Origin: Ophiodon elongatus | Lineage: Eukaryota > Chordata > Actinopteri > Perciformes > Hexagrammidae | Direction of reading: 5' to 3' | Length of the DNA: 64,000 nucleotides | Assembly (NCBI GenBank): GCA_016806645.1 | Contig: JACSYO010001810.1 | Coordinates: 2,762,001-2,826,000, forward strand | Shown: positions 46,929 to 60,200 of the stretch, piece after piece | Layout: each line of letters opens with the position of its first letter | Numbering within the stretch: the first letter of the stretch is position 1 | Notes under the pieces: generated by a model | What the model saw: only the letters and a program-made list of their open reading frames with translations | What the model was told of the DNA's origin: nothing | The model's database searches: none | Translations under genes and position numbers: made by a program

Positions 46929-47440
46929 TGTGCTGGCCTTTGGTTACACCTCCGGCCTGGTAGCAAACACACACTTGCACACAAACAAACAGTACAGCCT
47001 GAACTCGACCGCAAAGGAAAGTGGCCTCTCAGTGTCTCATCGAGGGCAAGCAGGAGGTGATGGGAGGGTTCTTCAGTGTGACTATACATAACTGACTCTG
47101 TGTATGCTCTACTGGGGGATATTATAGATATCATTGTCATCTAAACATGGACTGAATTGCCACATTTTAGCTTCACCGAGCTAAAATTAGTACAGTCTAA
47201 TACAATCCTATGAGATCAAGCATATCCTGTGGATTGTATTAATTAATATGCTGATTTTTATTCATTTATTGTCTTGTTCAGTTGTACAAATCAGTGGCTT
47301 ATAATATATAAGTATAGTGATATATATGTTCACATGTATAGATATACAGTATATAGTGACAATAACTAAACAATACAGCGCCAAAACAACATACAATGTT
47401 TTGCTATACATTGCTGTAACAGACACACATTACTTTACCA
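46929..47440. other. intergenic with two small stem-loops
   Basis: ATTTTAGCT/AGCTAAAAT (47164-47187, 6-base loop) and TAATACAATCC/GGATTGTATTA (47198-47241, 22-base loop), side by side in AT-rich DNA. Nothing else recognised. Confidence 0.5.
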
Positions 47441-47500
47441 ATAAATAAATAAAAAAACAAGACAAGCCATTATTGATCCCATTAGGGGAAATTCAGAAAA
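47440..47500 (-). mobile_element. LINE 3'-tail-like fragment, minus strand
   Basis: TTATTGATCCCATTAGGGGAAATTC is the reverse complement of the gaatttcccc..gggatcaataa wording found at the 3' ends of several fish LINE families. Only the tail is present, as expected of a 5'-truncated insertion or its remnant. Confidence 0.4.
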
Positions 47501-47640
47501 AAAACCTCTATGTGTTCATGAATTTCTAGTTGAATTGCTTTATCAATGAGAAGGGTAGTTTCCACCCCTCACTGAAGTATTGAAGTACTGGTGGAGTCCT
47601 ATAGGGGGAGTATGGCATCACCTCTGTCTGTCAGGGGGAC

Positions 47641-47672
47641 ACACACATACACATACACACACACACACACAC
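47641..47672. repeat. (CA)n microsatellite
   Basis: CA array with two ATAC interruptions. Confidence 0.95.
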
Positions 47673-48539
47673 TGGACCACACACTGGTGGAATGAGCAAT
47701 CCTGTCATCAGCCTGTAATTACAGACTTTATCCTGCAAAATCCAAACTTCAGAGTTGAAAAAAAGAGAGGGAAATACATTTTTTTCAGTCTCTGCTGGTG
47801 TGACGTCTTTCATACCTTCCCACTGTTAACTGATTTCAGTGGAAAGTGGCACACGACCCTTTAATTTGACACTCTGTTGTGAAGCTTACAAGCTGTTTAA
47901 GTTAACACCACACATCCTCTTAACCCAGCTGCCTTCAGCTATTGTTGATCGTCTAATCCCTGGCTTCAATAGAATTTGGGACAGACAACATGAGGATTTG
48001 GCTAATCCCCCATTAAGGAGTTCTGTAATCCTCTTGAAAATCCTTTGTAACACACCAGGTTAAATACTGTAGCAACAGCAAAGGTCAAAAGGATTAACCT
48101 CTCAGAATGTGATCTGATGGTGTTTCCAAAAAGAAAAAAAAGCAGTGCTAGTTCAAATTTGATTCTTGGCTCGATGCATGTAAAAGAAATATAGATTTCC
48201 TAGATATCATTTAATAATACCACTGCATATTACCTACAAGTTATGTCTGCCATCGTATTATACATTTATCATGTACAGATACATTTTTACACAGAAAATG
48301 TTATTATTTAAAAAACATCTTTTAATGTGAAAAGAATAAAGTGATTCAACATGAAAACCAAACATAATGCAAACAGTGATACAGTTTATTTATGCACAAT
48401 TTGCATAATTACAATTTTGTGTTTTTTTTTATGTTTAATGGGCAAGTTTTTCTCCCATAATCTGCTATCATTGAGTCATTATTTAATATAACTGTTATTA
48501 TTTTCTAATTCCAGTGATATAATTCCCTGTACGATGGTA
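47673..48539. other. intergenic, nothing recognised
   Basis: Unique AT-rich sequence with no supported feature. Confidence 0.45.
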
Positions 48540-48790
48540 AACGTCCCTGTGAATTCCTCTGTGGATGGAAAATGTATACGCTCCATATGCTCTCTGGCTA
48601 CTGATGTCAAGGCAGAGTGATTAGGTGGAAGTGGAGTTTATGTAAGCAATGGTGAGCGCAAATCGGCCCCAGATCTCCCCACAAGATGCTCACACTCACT
48701 GAGCTCGCAGCACTTCACACGGAGGATTGAGATATGTGATATTAAGTAGACGGCCATAAAACCTTGTCTGGACCCATGTGGTCGACTACA
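48540..48790. promoter_or_regulatory. candidate conserved non-coding element
   Basis: AAATGTATACGCTCCATATG, CTGATGTCAAGGCAGAGTGA, TTAGGTGGAAGTGGAG and GAGCGCAAATCGGCCCC in unique sequence with retained CpGs. No coding frame. Texture-based call. Confidence 0.3.
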
Positions 48791-51700
48791 AGTAATAGGG
48801 AACAGTCAAATATATATTCAAGTTTTCAATGAAAGCCTGTTGAAAGTGTAATGATGTTAAAGCACTGTCAGGGGAGTCCCAGCCTGATGTTTTATTGGCT
48901 GTTTATTTTATTGGAGGACTAGCCATGAATCTATGTAGCCTTCAGTGATATTGCCACAGTGTGGTTGAGCCCCTCAGTCCGCATGAGAGATTTTATTAGC
49001 CAAGCATTTGTTTCTCCATACTAAAAGCACCCAGGAATATGTCTTTCCAGGTCAATGGTGAAAATAGCAAACAGATGTGTGTTTGATCTTCAGCCTCCTC
49101 TTCACGTCAGCGTGTTACTGTGCTCTTTATGATATTTTATTTACAGAAAAATGCAAAAATTAAGTTCTATAACAAAAAATATATAAGCCTCTACCTTTGC
49201 TGTGTTTGTTGCCATGCTGTTTATGGAGTCAAATTAGTCAAATGAAATGTGCAGTTATGGTTAACGCAGCAAACACTCGCTGTTTGTACTGAGTGGAATT
49301 AATTCTTATGGAACAACTGAAGTCCAACAGGACCTGAGTTAATATCATAGCCAACATGAATTTCTGCTTGCATAGAAAGCCGTGTGATTGTTTATGAGCA
49401 ATTCAAAACCCCGGGGATGAAATAATCATTTTTACCACAGTGCAGAATGCTCACTTCCATAAATGTGGATGGGATGTTGAGCAATTTCTGTTTCATCTTC
49501 TCAGCTCACTAACTGTTGGCTACACTGCAATATGTGATAACTACAGCAGTAATATTTGGTGTATGGGACTAAATCCATTACAATGAGCATTTGCATAATA
49601 CAGTAGTGTCGTTGAGCAAATGAGGAATATGTAATGATTCAATCTGTGTGGAGCAGAATGAACACTGCAAGTAAATATGTAATGATTTCCACATGGCTGC
49701 ACATCTGACGGGTGGAAGAAGAGCCATCTCTGTGCCTTACCAATGACCCTGATCATGCAGTTGTCAGTGTGGTCAGCACTAAATGTATCCATGACCTCAC
49801 TACAGCCATTGGCAGGAAGTGCTGTAAATTAGGTAAACATCAGGTGTGCATCTTAAAAGACCAGCCTTTGGAAAGTCAGTGCCGCACACATAATCAGTAC
49901 AATAAATACTTACTAGCTGTTTGTGCAAACTGACAGGCCGGTGACTGATGTGGTTGCAAGTGAGTGGGCTGAATGGATGGCACAGATCAGCCCGATGAGG
50001 TCAGAAAGCAAAGCTCTCGCTGCATTTGTCCCAGCTGATCTCCTATTAAACAGGCCATTGACATCACACAACAGAGCAGACCATGAGAGCCACCTCTGCA
50101 TTACAAGCCAAGACATGTCACACACACCCTCTTAGCTTTCACCACAAGCCTGTGAAGGAAACACACACACGCACACACACACAAGCAGCACAGAAGAAAT
50201 GGTTGCACCTAATTGTGTCTTTATATTCATGCAAAGCCACTGGAAGCACAGTTGAGGTTTATCACAGGAGTCTTCTGCTCTGATGTTGGGTACATGATCT
50301 AGTTTCTGTGCAGGTCTGCACTGCTCCGGCATTCCCTATGGGGAGGGAATAGCGGAACCCTTTTAAGGCTTGCTTGGCTATCACATTTCTGGCCTCAAAA
50401 TACGGAGCCCCCCAGCCAATATATCTATGACTATTATCTATCAATTAATACATCTGTCTCCATTGTAGGGGTCCACTGCCCTGCTAGCGGCCTGACCAGG
50501 CAGTGAACTCTTGCATTCCTAAAAAACACGGTCATCCAGCCTCTGTAATTTGTCATGTTAGAAGTTGACAGTAAAAGGTCATCCACTCCCATCGCTGGAG
50601 GCAAGAAAAAGCACCAGGATGAAAGTGCACGTTCAGACGATGGCTATTGCTGGGCTCTCCCTATTTGTATAAGACTGGGAAGACACACACACAGCTTTAT
50701 CTAATCTAGACCACCTATCTGTCTTATACTTCCCAGACTATCTGAAGGCAGAAGCACTAGCAGATCCATTAAAAAGCACTTCAGCACCTAATAATCCACC
50801 TATTATATGCCTTAAACTGAACTGTCTAAACAAGCAATGTTTGTGAAGCGTCATGTTCATGACAGCTTTTCTAATGTGTGGAAAATGAGCCTCCTCTGTG
50901 CAACGAGTCACATTGAGTCTTCGCAAAAATATTTACCTCTGTCTGTTTTAAATTCAATATCTCCAGAGTTTAGACAAGACACTTTCCAAGACCTGAAATT
51001 AAATATATCCCATCTGAGGGTAGTTTGAATTGAAGAAGGGCCTACATCTTACCACTCATCATATTCATGTTCACTGTAGATATTATGACATATATGTAAG
51101 CTAACACCGCCCTCCACTAGCTGTTATTATATATTTATCCTCCTGTATAGTTGCACATTTAGTTTCCAAGCCGACAAGCTATCCATTCAATCGGGCCACC
51201 TCTGACTCCACTCCAAAGAGAGGGCATGTCTGCCAACAGGTCATTCATCATGCACAATATCAATTGATTTCCAAACATAAACAGAACATCTTTGATATAA
51301 GGGACAGCTGGATCAGAGGGGGCACGACAGAGGAAATGCACTTAGGCATCACAGTCGAATAGTGCAACTCCTGTCTGCTGCCCTCACTCCCCCAGACTGG
51401 CATGATTTAGCTGGGTCGCCCGCTTCCTGCAATTATTTTACTTCCGAAGCACAACACGACCAGAGCCTATAGCACCATGACACTGTGGGGTTTACTCTAA
51501 TGACTCCTCCAGTTCACCTATAGAAGAGCCCTCAATGACTATTAACCCATTACCTTCACTATAGTACTCCCCATAAAACAGCATACCTATGCAAAACAAA
51601 GCGCGTTGCTAATGGCATGGAGGTTAAAAAGGGCAGATGTTTCAGACACCATGAAAGACATATGCGATGATATTGTGTATGTATGAGAGGCCCAGTTTGT

Positions 51701-52099
51701 GCTACTGTAGGATCTCTACTGTTAGGATAAAAAGTCTTCTCGTCACAAGTTATTGTGGTAATAATGAGGAAAATATGGAGAAACAGAAACAAAGGGCAGC
51801 TTTAGTCATAACAGCGATACTTTGAACTCATAAAAGCAGCAAATAAAACAAACCCAAGGAGCATAACATTGAGTAGCCTCCAATCAAAATGCTCATATTT
51901 CGAGAACTACTTTCATGGGGAGCCTTTTGTTTTGTCCTGTACTTCAGCCACTACGTTCAGCCGACCAACATCCCATGCTCATACATTTTAATTATGAGTT
52001 ACGTGTATATTTTATTAATTATTCATCGATAATCCTGCTGGACATGATATGAAGCAATTCCGTTAAGCTACATTGAAATATTATCAACTATCGTATTTT
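48791..52099. other. intergenic; (CA)n at 50160-50183
   Basis: A short CA array with one GC variant; otherwise unique sequence. Overlapping 60-83 codon frames at 49541-50444 are not protein-like. Confidence 0.42.
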
Positions 52100-52400
52100 A
52101 ATTCTTACCCAAGTGGCTCCCCTATCTCCATTTACATTAGCCTCCTCTGCTCCACCAGGCAGCATTAGAGAGACGTCATTAGTGAGGACCAGTGGGAAAG
52201 CGGCCCGCACTGGAGCAAATGGAAGTCGTAAAGCAGCACTACTCATCGCATGGACATTACACACTGACCCTCCCAATCTCTCAGCCTCTGCAATTGGCTG
52301 ACAGTGTGCATCAATGACACAATAAACCACAGGCTTTTCAAACTCAATTTAGTCCGGCATTAATTATTCCTCTAAGTATTCTTTGCCCCTGTTAATATTG
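52100..52400. promoter_or_regulatory. candidate conserved non-coding element
   Basis: Unique 300-bp block containing GACGTCATTAGTGAGG (CRE-like plus homeobox word), GCAATTGGCTGACAGTGTGC (CCAAT-reverse and TGACAG words), AATAAACCACAGG (RUNX-like), CCGGCATTAATTATTCC and TTAATATTGAAATTCAT. The density of distinct developmental-factor words is among the highest in the window. Overlapping open frames on both strands do not look coding. Confidence 0.35.
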
Positions 52401-54172
52401 AAATTCATAAATGTATAAGGTTAGGGGTGACCATGTTGTGGTACACTTACCAATGTGATGATACAATTCCAATTTGATGGTAGCCACCTAATTAAGAACA
52501 TAGCGAGTTGTGTACTGAATATATGACTCATATATCTTTTTATAACAGATAAATTCGTTTTTTTGAAGACTTGAAACTTCCATTAACTTTCATTTAAAAT
52601 GTACTTGCTAAAGTGTATGAGGAACCACCATACGTCCATGCCCATCTATATCTCCATATACCGGACAAAAATGAATTACCCGTGGTGCTAAATTGAATTT
52701 GTTGCAGCGCAGCCTCAAATCCTCAGAATGTTTGGTGCCATAAGTGGATTAAAATCTCTCCATGATGTAAAAATATTCAATACAACTAGTGGGTTGCTCA
52801 GTTTCAGGAAAATACTGCACTGCTGATGCACTCAGTGTTTGTCATTTAATGTAGGAAGGGTTCAGATTTTCTGCCCGAGGGCCATGTTGTCCATCTGAAC
52901 CCTTGGCCTTTGCTCCAAGGTTCAAAGGTGCAGACTGCTTCAGTTCAGACATCCACATCATTGCTCTGTATGCAAATGAGCTGATCACAGGTATGAGTCA
53001 ACTGTCTGCCATACTAACAAAATAATCAGAATGATAGTCATGTTATAATTGTATAGTCTAGATCCAAATTAAATACAAATGTATGATATGGTTTAAAACA
53101 CTATTTCCATTGTGTAAAACTCACAGTCGACTTGTGGTTGGAATGAGTCATGGCCGGTCCCAAACACATAGCAGTTGCTGCAAAGCTGCTGTTATTTATA
53201 GCATAATACAGTACAGCTGGTTCTTTTTGCATGACCTATTTTTAGAAATTATGAACTTGATGACCTAGAACCTTTTACAGTTCTGACTTGAGTTGACAGT
53301 CAGCTTCCACCCATGTTTGATCCGAGCTTGTGCACAACGTGGCTCAGTCTCTCACACAAGACAACTTCCACCAAAGATGAAATATCTTTTTTTATATAAA
53401 GAATGTAGATTTAGAGTTAAGTAGGCCAGGAGTAATGTTGCATCAGGTCATAATGTAATTCATGATGTGTTTAAGGCTTGTTTGCCTTGCATGTAGGTCA
53501 AACACTGTGGAAGCAAGTGATGAAACTGACTGCACTGAAGCAATGTGTTTCAGTACTCTTGTTCATTGTGTTTGCTTTTAAATGTATTGTTTTTTATTTT
53601 ATTTTTGATAGTTGTGAAAGATCTGTTGAACTTTTGAAACAACACAACAGCGACTGCACACGCTGTTTATGTTGTTTGTATTTATTGTTGTACCAACGTC
53701 TTTATGCTTGGCTCTCCACCAGGTCTTTGTTGAAAACTAGAATTAAATCTTAACAAATCTTAAACTCAAGGAAATAAAAAAAAAAGTGAATGGATAATTT
53801 CTGTTACTTTCCAAAACATACAATCTAATAACTACGTCCACTTCACACAACGATTAGCCAAGTGTGTGGAGGTAAGAAAGTTATCAAGATTTGAATTTTT
53901 TCAGTCTTCATGCAAATACTTCTGTTACTTTTTGTGCAAAACTATGAAAATCTTCCTGGAGAGTCTGCTCCAAGTATGCTCCATAATCCCCGTAATTAAA
54001 CAAATATACCATCCCTGCCATCTCTATTACGACAGGCTTTTTATTTCACCTTCAAGTTTGGTCATTCAGAACAACTATCGTTAAACTTCAGTTAAAAGCC
54101 GAGCCCCAATTAGACGCAGAGTCCCTTTAACTCTCCGGGTGTGGCCACACGTTCTGACAAATTAACCAAATC
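52401..54172. other. intergenic, nothing recognised
   Basis: AT-rich unique sequence; octamer ATGCAAAT at 52970-52977. Frames at 53478-53753 and 53866-54084 are Phe/Leu/Cys-rich and non-protein-like. Confidence 0.45.
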
Positions 54173-54502
54173 ATCCTGATCTCATGGGAAGCCGTATGTA
54201 TAGCATGACATTTTAAGGATATTCCATGTGGCATGATAAATTATTTTAGGCTTTTCATGTGTAATTTTACTTTTACTTAGTTAAATGTAAACAAAGTGAC
54301 ATAAGTACGAAAAAGCATGTAACAAACATCACTAATCTAACTTCAGTAACGCCAGTCTCTAACACCGGTCTCCTATACGTTAACATTGCAGTCAGTACAG
54401 ACCACATGGCGTAAAATGACACGCAGAGAGACACAGTGGTGTTGTTATTGCGCGCTATGACTTGTCATGTCATTCATACGCCATTTGGTGAGACCAGGCT
54501 GC
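54173..54502. mobile_element. short non-coding element with terminal inverted repeats
   Basis: The left end (CCTGATCTCATGGGAAGCCG..) and the reverse complement of the right end (CCTGGTCTCACCAAATGGCG..) agree at 27 of 40 positions without gaps, including the shared CGTATG and CATGACA words. Length is about 330 bp. The interior has no open frame. The wording is familiar from percomorph dispersed repeats. Looks like an old MITE-type insertion. Confidence 0.6.
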
Positions 54503-56589
54503 TCAATTAGATGCTAACTTTTGTCAATTTGTACATGCTAGACATTGTTAGTTGTCTGATTATGTGTCCATTGCTTGATTATTTATATTCCTTTCAAAAA
54601 CTGATCAAAAGAATCAAAATGTAGTTTTCATTTAAAATGAATCCAAGTTGTGAATATTGCCACGTCAAGTCCTTTGCTCACTGTCTGCTAACTTTGCTCT
54701 TCAAACTAAGACGGTACATTAACTGACATAACAATATTTTCTCTTTTTTCAGCACCATTTTATTGGGAGGTAGATCAAATTAATGATTTTGTAATTGATA
54801 TGTTATTCTATAGCCTAAAAGTAATACTCATACTGGTTAAAATAAGCAATTTGATAGTATACCCCATCTTTGCTGATCAAGAGTTTTGTGTAAAAGGAAT
54901 TAAAGGGCTGTTCCATATAGCCTGTATCAAATATACGCCGGTTGAGTTCAGTGATCGAAGCAAATAAAAGCGTGGTCCGTTAATTGCTGTTTTTCAGTAT
55001 AAACAATTTTAGCTTCTGATGTTGTCAGATAACATTTCATACAAACTGGTTTGTTTTGTTCAAACCTGAATCAAAACAAGCACATTTTCTGAACCAGTGA
55101 TTCACTGCGTTAGTCACACTCTGTTTTCTGGTGATAATATGCAGATAGCTTACGTCCATTCAAGATTCAAGTGTAGGTGCATCTTATAGCTTTGAATCGA
55201 GTCGAATAAGGTGCAAAAGGGATGTTGAATCCCTTTCTTTCCACAGAGTCTGTGGGGATCCTATTCCGCAATAATGGTGTAGGGCTTGTGACATTCACTG
55301 CTGATAGAGGACATCATTTCACAGGAGACCTCACAGAGCAGCTAGACCAGGAAGATTGTGTCCAGATGGAACTGGGCTGAATTGTCAACATTTCCCTGTT
55401 GACTAGCCAGCTGAGCAAGTTCTACAATGCAGGCAGATTTTAACATTCAGGAGGCTAACAGACACCACACATGCACACACCTCCCTAAAAAGCCACTAAA
55501 ACCAAACTAAAGTGAGTACACAGAGCCTCCTGAGTGCCTCGTCTGAGAGGGAGAGGACAAAGGTGAGGACTGGCTGTAATAAAGCCGTATGCCCGCTGTT
55601 AAGAAATGAAATGTAAAGCCATCACTGTGATCCATCTTCATTAAACAATTTCCCCTCTCCCTTGCTTGCGAGGGTATCAGTTTCAAGGGGTCAGGTGCTA
55701 TTTCTCCTCCTCTTGGGTGTCGGCATGTGTTTAAATATACTATAGAGTGCAGCACCAGTGCAGTGCAGTGAAGCAGAGGAATGGGAGGCCATTGGTCCCG
55801 TGCCGATTGGCTGCCATTCAAGGTTACTCTTGGAGGGTTTCCCATCACCCCCCTCTAAGTGATACATTGCAATCTGACAAATGCAAACTGTGACATTTAG
55901 GAAAGCACTGGGAGAATAACTACTGTTGTGTTGTTAATATGGGCTCCTCACTGCCAAACTAGATTGTTGGGCAAGCAGCTTTACAAGCCTCATGTCCATT
56001 ACACAGCCGGATCATTTCATAATTACACTGCATGCACTTTTCTCTTTTTTTAAGCACTTTTTTCCTCAAATATTTTAATAGTTTTATGACAGAGAAATTA
56101 CCGCCCGAAGAACAGCAACTGTTGTAAAATAGTCCAAATAAAATGTTATTCTGTGCAGATACTGAGAATAAACTATGAGTCCACATCAAAAACTGTCTTT
56201 AACATGAACGCAACAGATTATTTGTTTTGGATGCAAAGTTCATGTTCTGCTTAAAATTCAGGGAGCGAGTAGCGAGTGTAAAAGCTAGTTTAATTAGGAA
56301 CTTCTAAGCAGTGCATAAAGATGAAAGTACTTTTTTATAGGTAAACAAAAGTGTGTGTGCAAAGATCAGATGTTGTTGTTGACAACGTAATTACATGATT
56401 TATGCTCTTTTTTCTAATCTAAGTCAGGGATGGCCTCTCTGTTTTTGCTGATTCATAGGGAAAATACACTAGGACAGATCAGATGAATTGCCTTTTTCTC
56501 TAAGTCTTGTTTGTCTAAATAAGAACTCTGTGATCAATCTTCAGTCTTTCAGTTAAGTTTATTGTCTTGACTGGCTCCTCGTTGTCTGA
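54503..56589. other. intergenic, nothing recognised
   Basis: Unique sequence. A 113-codon minus frame (55507-55848) has no protein features. Confidence 0.45.
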
Positions 56590-57280
56590 GTAATGGCTAG
56601 GCATTTTCGAATAGCTGATTACCTCATCGCAGGGCAAATCTGTTATAATTTGAGTGAGAAGGTACACATCTCACTGCCTTGTGCAGCCAAAATAAACACA
56701 CAAGATAAGATGTGTAAATCCTTTTGGAATGTCAATATAATTCTGTATGCAGAGATTTTACCAAAACATAAAAGCCATGGCAGCAAAATCATAATGTATT
56801 ATACGGACAAAATGACAGAAAACAAGAGGGAACCGGCGGACTCTTGGGAGACATTTCTCTGTTTTTGTTCCCACATGCAGTGAGCTGTTCCCCATTTAAG
56901 GTTGCAAGGCATACATTAATTATGCTCTGCTGCCATTGTCGCCGAATTACCGCCTTTCGCTACAGATCGGCTTCTTCTTCTTTAATGTGCCATTTAATGC
57001 AGTTTCTCCTAATCCAGTTCATAGATAGAGGTGAATGGAAATGGTGCTGTGTGTGTTTTATGCAAATTGCAAGACGAGGTGATTAATTTATAATGGGTTT
57101 CAGTGCAATTGAAGGCAGTGGGAACTGATCAAGGGCAAGGACATTATAGAATGGTACAGGCTGCATAGGGGTGGCTCTGCTTGTTCTGCACTGTACCACA
57201 GCATGACAGTATCTCATTACATCTCGACAAAACACCTCCCCCATTGATAATGAGCATTTTTCATGAGGAGGGACCGTTTT
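56590..57280. promoter_or_regulatory. extended candidate conserved non-coding block
   Basis: About 700 bp free of tandem or dispersed repeats, with many factor-type words: GCATACATTAATTATGC, GCCATTGTCGCCGAATTACC (SOX-like and homeobox), TTTTATGCAAATTGC (octamer at 57060-57067), GGTGATTAATTTATAATGGG, CATTGATAATGAGC. Several CpGs persist in AT-rich context. No frame is protein-like. The longest regulatory-looking block in the window. Confidence 0.35.
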
Positions 57281-60200
57281 CGTCTCTTGCCGTATTTTCC
57301 CGCACTGAGCTGCACATCATTCTTCATCTAGCTAAATCACGTATTGATCCAGCACTATATCTCATATCTATGCACTGTAATGTGTTGTGTACCGTGCACG
57401 CAATGTGTCGGAGCCTTTTTTGAAAACAAGCCACTTGGAGATTTTCTTTACTGTAGATGCTCCATATGAACTGCAATGCATCACCATCCACAATTTAATA
57501 ACAATAGTCTTTATATTGGCTAACTAAATTGTGTTTCATACTAACGTTGGCAAGCTCTTTGAAAGTAAACCAAACACTCGTGCACATGAACTGACACTGT
57601 TTTCTCTCAGAGTCTCTTACTCTCCATCTCACACACATGCAGCCACCACTGTTAATGGAACAGCATGCTGAACGTAATTCCCTAGCCTGGGGAAATAAAA
57701 CTGGAAAACTCTGTTTATATGTTTGATGCCATTCATTACTGATTACAAACTGTGGAGCAGGCCTGGACAGATTGAGCAGAGTCAGTTGAGATTTTCTCTT
57801 TTGCCTGATGATGTACAAAACGTGCTGGCGTAATTCAAATATACAGAATCTGATGTAGCGCCAACCAGCTGTGGCGTTCTTTCTCACAGTCAGTTGATCA
57901 TAACATACAGTGTGTTAGTATTTAAAACCCTCTGGAGTCCCTCTATTGGTCTGTGAATACACTGGGCATGTTTTATTTATAGTTACATAACTTTATTTAT
58001 ACATCATGTAGAGACAAGCTAGAGAATACCAGTTGAAAGTGAAACTGTGGAGCTTTCAGGCCGTATCTCATTTATGTAATCTATAACAAATAGAAATGTT
58101 GAAAAATTATTAAAATATTCAGTGGTTTACAGGCATGCACTGACTTTCATTGAAAAAGGCCGACAAAGTAGTTAGGATAAAACCACTTTAAACGTAAATA
58201 GACAGTATTATAGTTTTATTTCTCACATTGTTCTGCTTTTAGACAATATTTTGACAACCTAGAATTATTCTATAATAATATTTTGAGTGATCATAACAAA
58301 AGATTTGTCATTTTTTTATAGATGCCTGTGCAATTTCTCCATGTAATTTGGGTTCCTGGCAGCTTTATTAAATTCACAAAAAATGATTAGTGCGACTGAC
58401 AGCAGAGTTTGTGCTGAAGAAAAGGATACCATGCATGTGGGTTTTGCAAAAGAAAGACAAAAATAAATTCATAAAAAGACAGCAAAAGTAAATCAAAACC
58501 TGTACTTCAGAGGGTTTAAAATGTCTGATTGGTTTGGAAAAACCCAGTTATAGCCATTTTATAACTTAAAGCACTGCAGAGGTGAAGAAGACTTCAGTGC
58601 CATTAAAACTGCGTTATTTAATATCACAGCTGGCTATTTGTCCCTGCTGCTTCTCTTGAGTTCATGATATTAAATATTTACTGGTGCTTCAACAACAGTA
58701 AGACGATGGAATTTCATAAGTATTCCTTAAAGCGTGTAACTTGACTGCTGATGAGCAAAATGTGTCTGCCGACCAATAAAGTGTCAGTGCAGTTTCCATC
58801 TTTGTTTAATTACTTGACTGGCCTTGTGTTTGTTTATGTTTTTGTTTTCTGTACGCGTGTGTAAATAGAAGCCCTAACAATTCAAAAGCATGATTGTGAT
58901 ACATTCCTCCTTGCTGCTTGGATGAAAGGTGCATCGTATACTTTTTACAGGAGCCCTGAACAGCCCAAGAGGTTTAGCACAGAGACACAAAGCAGCAGTG
59001 GCACCGTTCATACCTTCAGGTGACAGAGTGCTGATGATTATAGCAAGGACAATGCCCTGCATGTGTCAAACAATTGGCAAATAATTTATGTCATCTTTTC
59101 CACTGTTATTTCCGTGGAGGGCACTAACTGTGTTGCCAATATCAAACCTCCTGCAGAGGAGAGGCAAAAAAAAGGGACGTGCTACAAAAGACTGATGGAG
59201 GGAGAGAGGAAGAGGGAGCAAGAGGAGTGGATTGGGGGAGGGGAATAAGTGCCAGGCTCAGCTTTTTCCTGACTGAAGATGCACAGCCATCTGTGAGGAG
59301 ACAAACACACGTATGGCCATCATTTGTCCAACATCTTACGTGATGTGAAGGCTTTTCACTCGCCATGCCAACCTGTGTGGCAGATGATGTATGTGTTTCT
59401 TCAGTCCCGTGATTACTAGCATGGAGCTGCAGAGCAATGCTCTTCACCTCATCAGTTCCACAGGCTGCGCTCCAAGGTGGGTGAGGGATTCGCTGCAAGA
59501 TGGCTTCTGACACACAGCACAACCAAGGCGTACCAGCATGAATATTATACAGTGCATTTCACCACAGCCACCCACTGTGAACAGATCAATCGAGGTGGAT
59601 GAGGTGAATTAGAATTTTAATAGAGTGCCTAGGTGCAGTAATTAAAAAGAATGATTATATTTTCCCTAAATGTATGAAAAAGTTTGGGTCCATTGGGGTG
59701 GTGCTAGCTGCTTTGGTCTTATAAATATAATTTAAGTGTGCACTAGGTATTTGTTTTTTATACATTATTTCATGGAAACTTTTAAAGTAAGGATTAGTAA
59801 TCTTGAGAAACTAAGATAGATTCTAAAATGTATCCAACCCCAAAAAAAAACAGCCCAGTGGCCAACTCTTTTCCAATTTAAGTAGCTAGCAGCACGAGAT
59901 CCAAAAGTCTCTAAATCTAGCAAGAACGTCGCCAAGTCTACAACACAGCTCATCCCTTCAGGCATCCTTTCAAAGCCACGCCACCAAAATCATCATTATG
60001 AAGGTAAAAATATAATAATGAACGTAGACACCGAATATGGCTATTGTTAGTACTCACAGCTGTTAAGCTAGCAGCTTGCAGAAGACTCCTGTGACGAGCA
60101 ATGAGTGGATGGGCAGAATATGCACAGACAGGCAGTCAGGCAGGTTATTACAGTCCTGCGACAGACACAGATACCGGATTCTTTTCTTCTTCTTTTTTTG

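Noticed and set aside
46676..47140. 154-codon open frame on the minus strand, the longest in the window
   Set aside because: Its middle is a Ser/Leu/Cys run made by the purine 9-mer repeat on the other strand, the rest has no domain or homology I recognise, and the region also opens on the plus strand.
51105..51120. CCGCCCTCCACTAG as a minus-strand CTCF site
   Set aside because: Core spacing does not fit the CTCF consensus well enough.
57495..57887. 130-codon minus-strand open frame
   Set aside because: Composition and motif content look random; no exon signals and no family recognised.
59142..59522. 126-codon minus-strand open frame
   Set aside because: The C-terminal Pro/Ser/Leu run reflects a purine-rich plus strand; nothing else supports coding.
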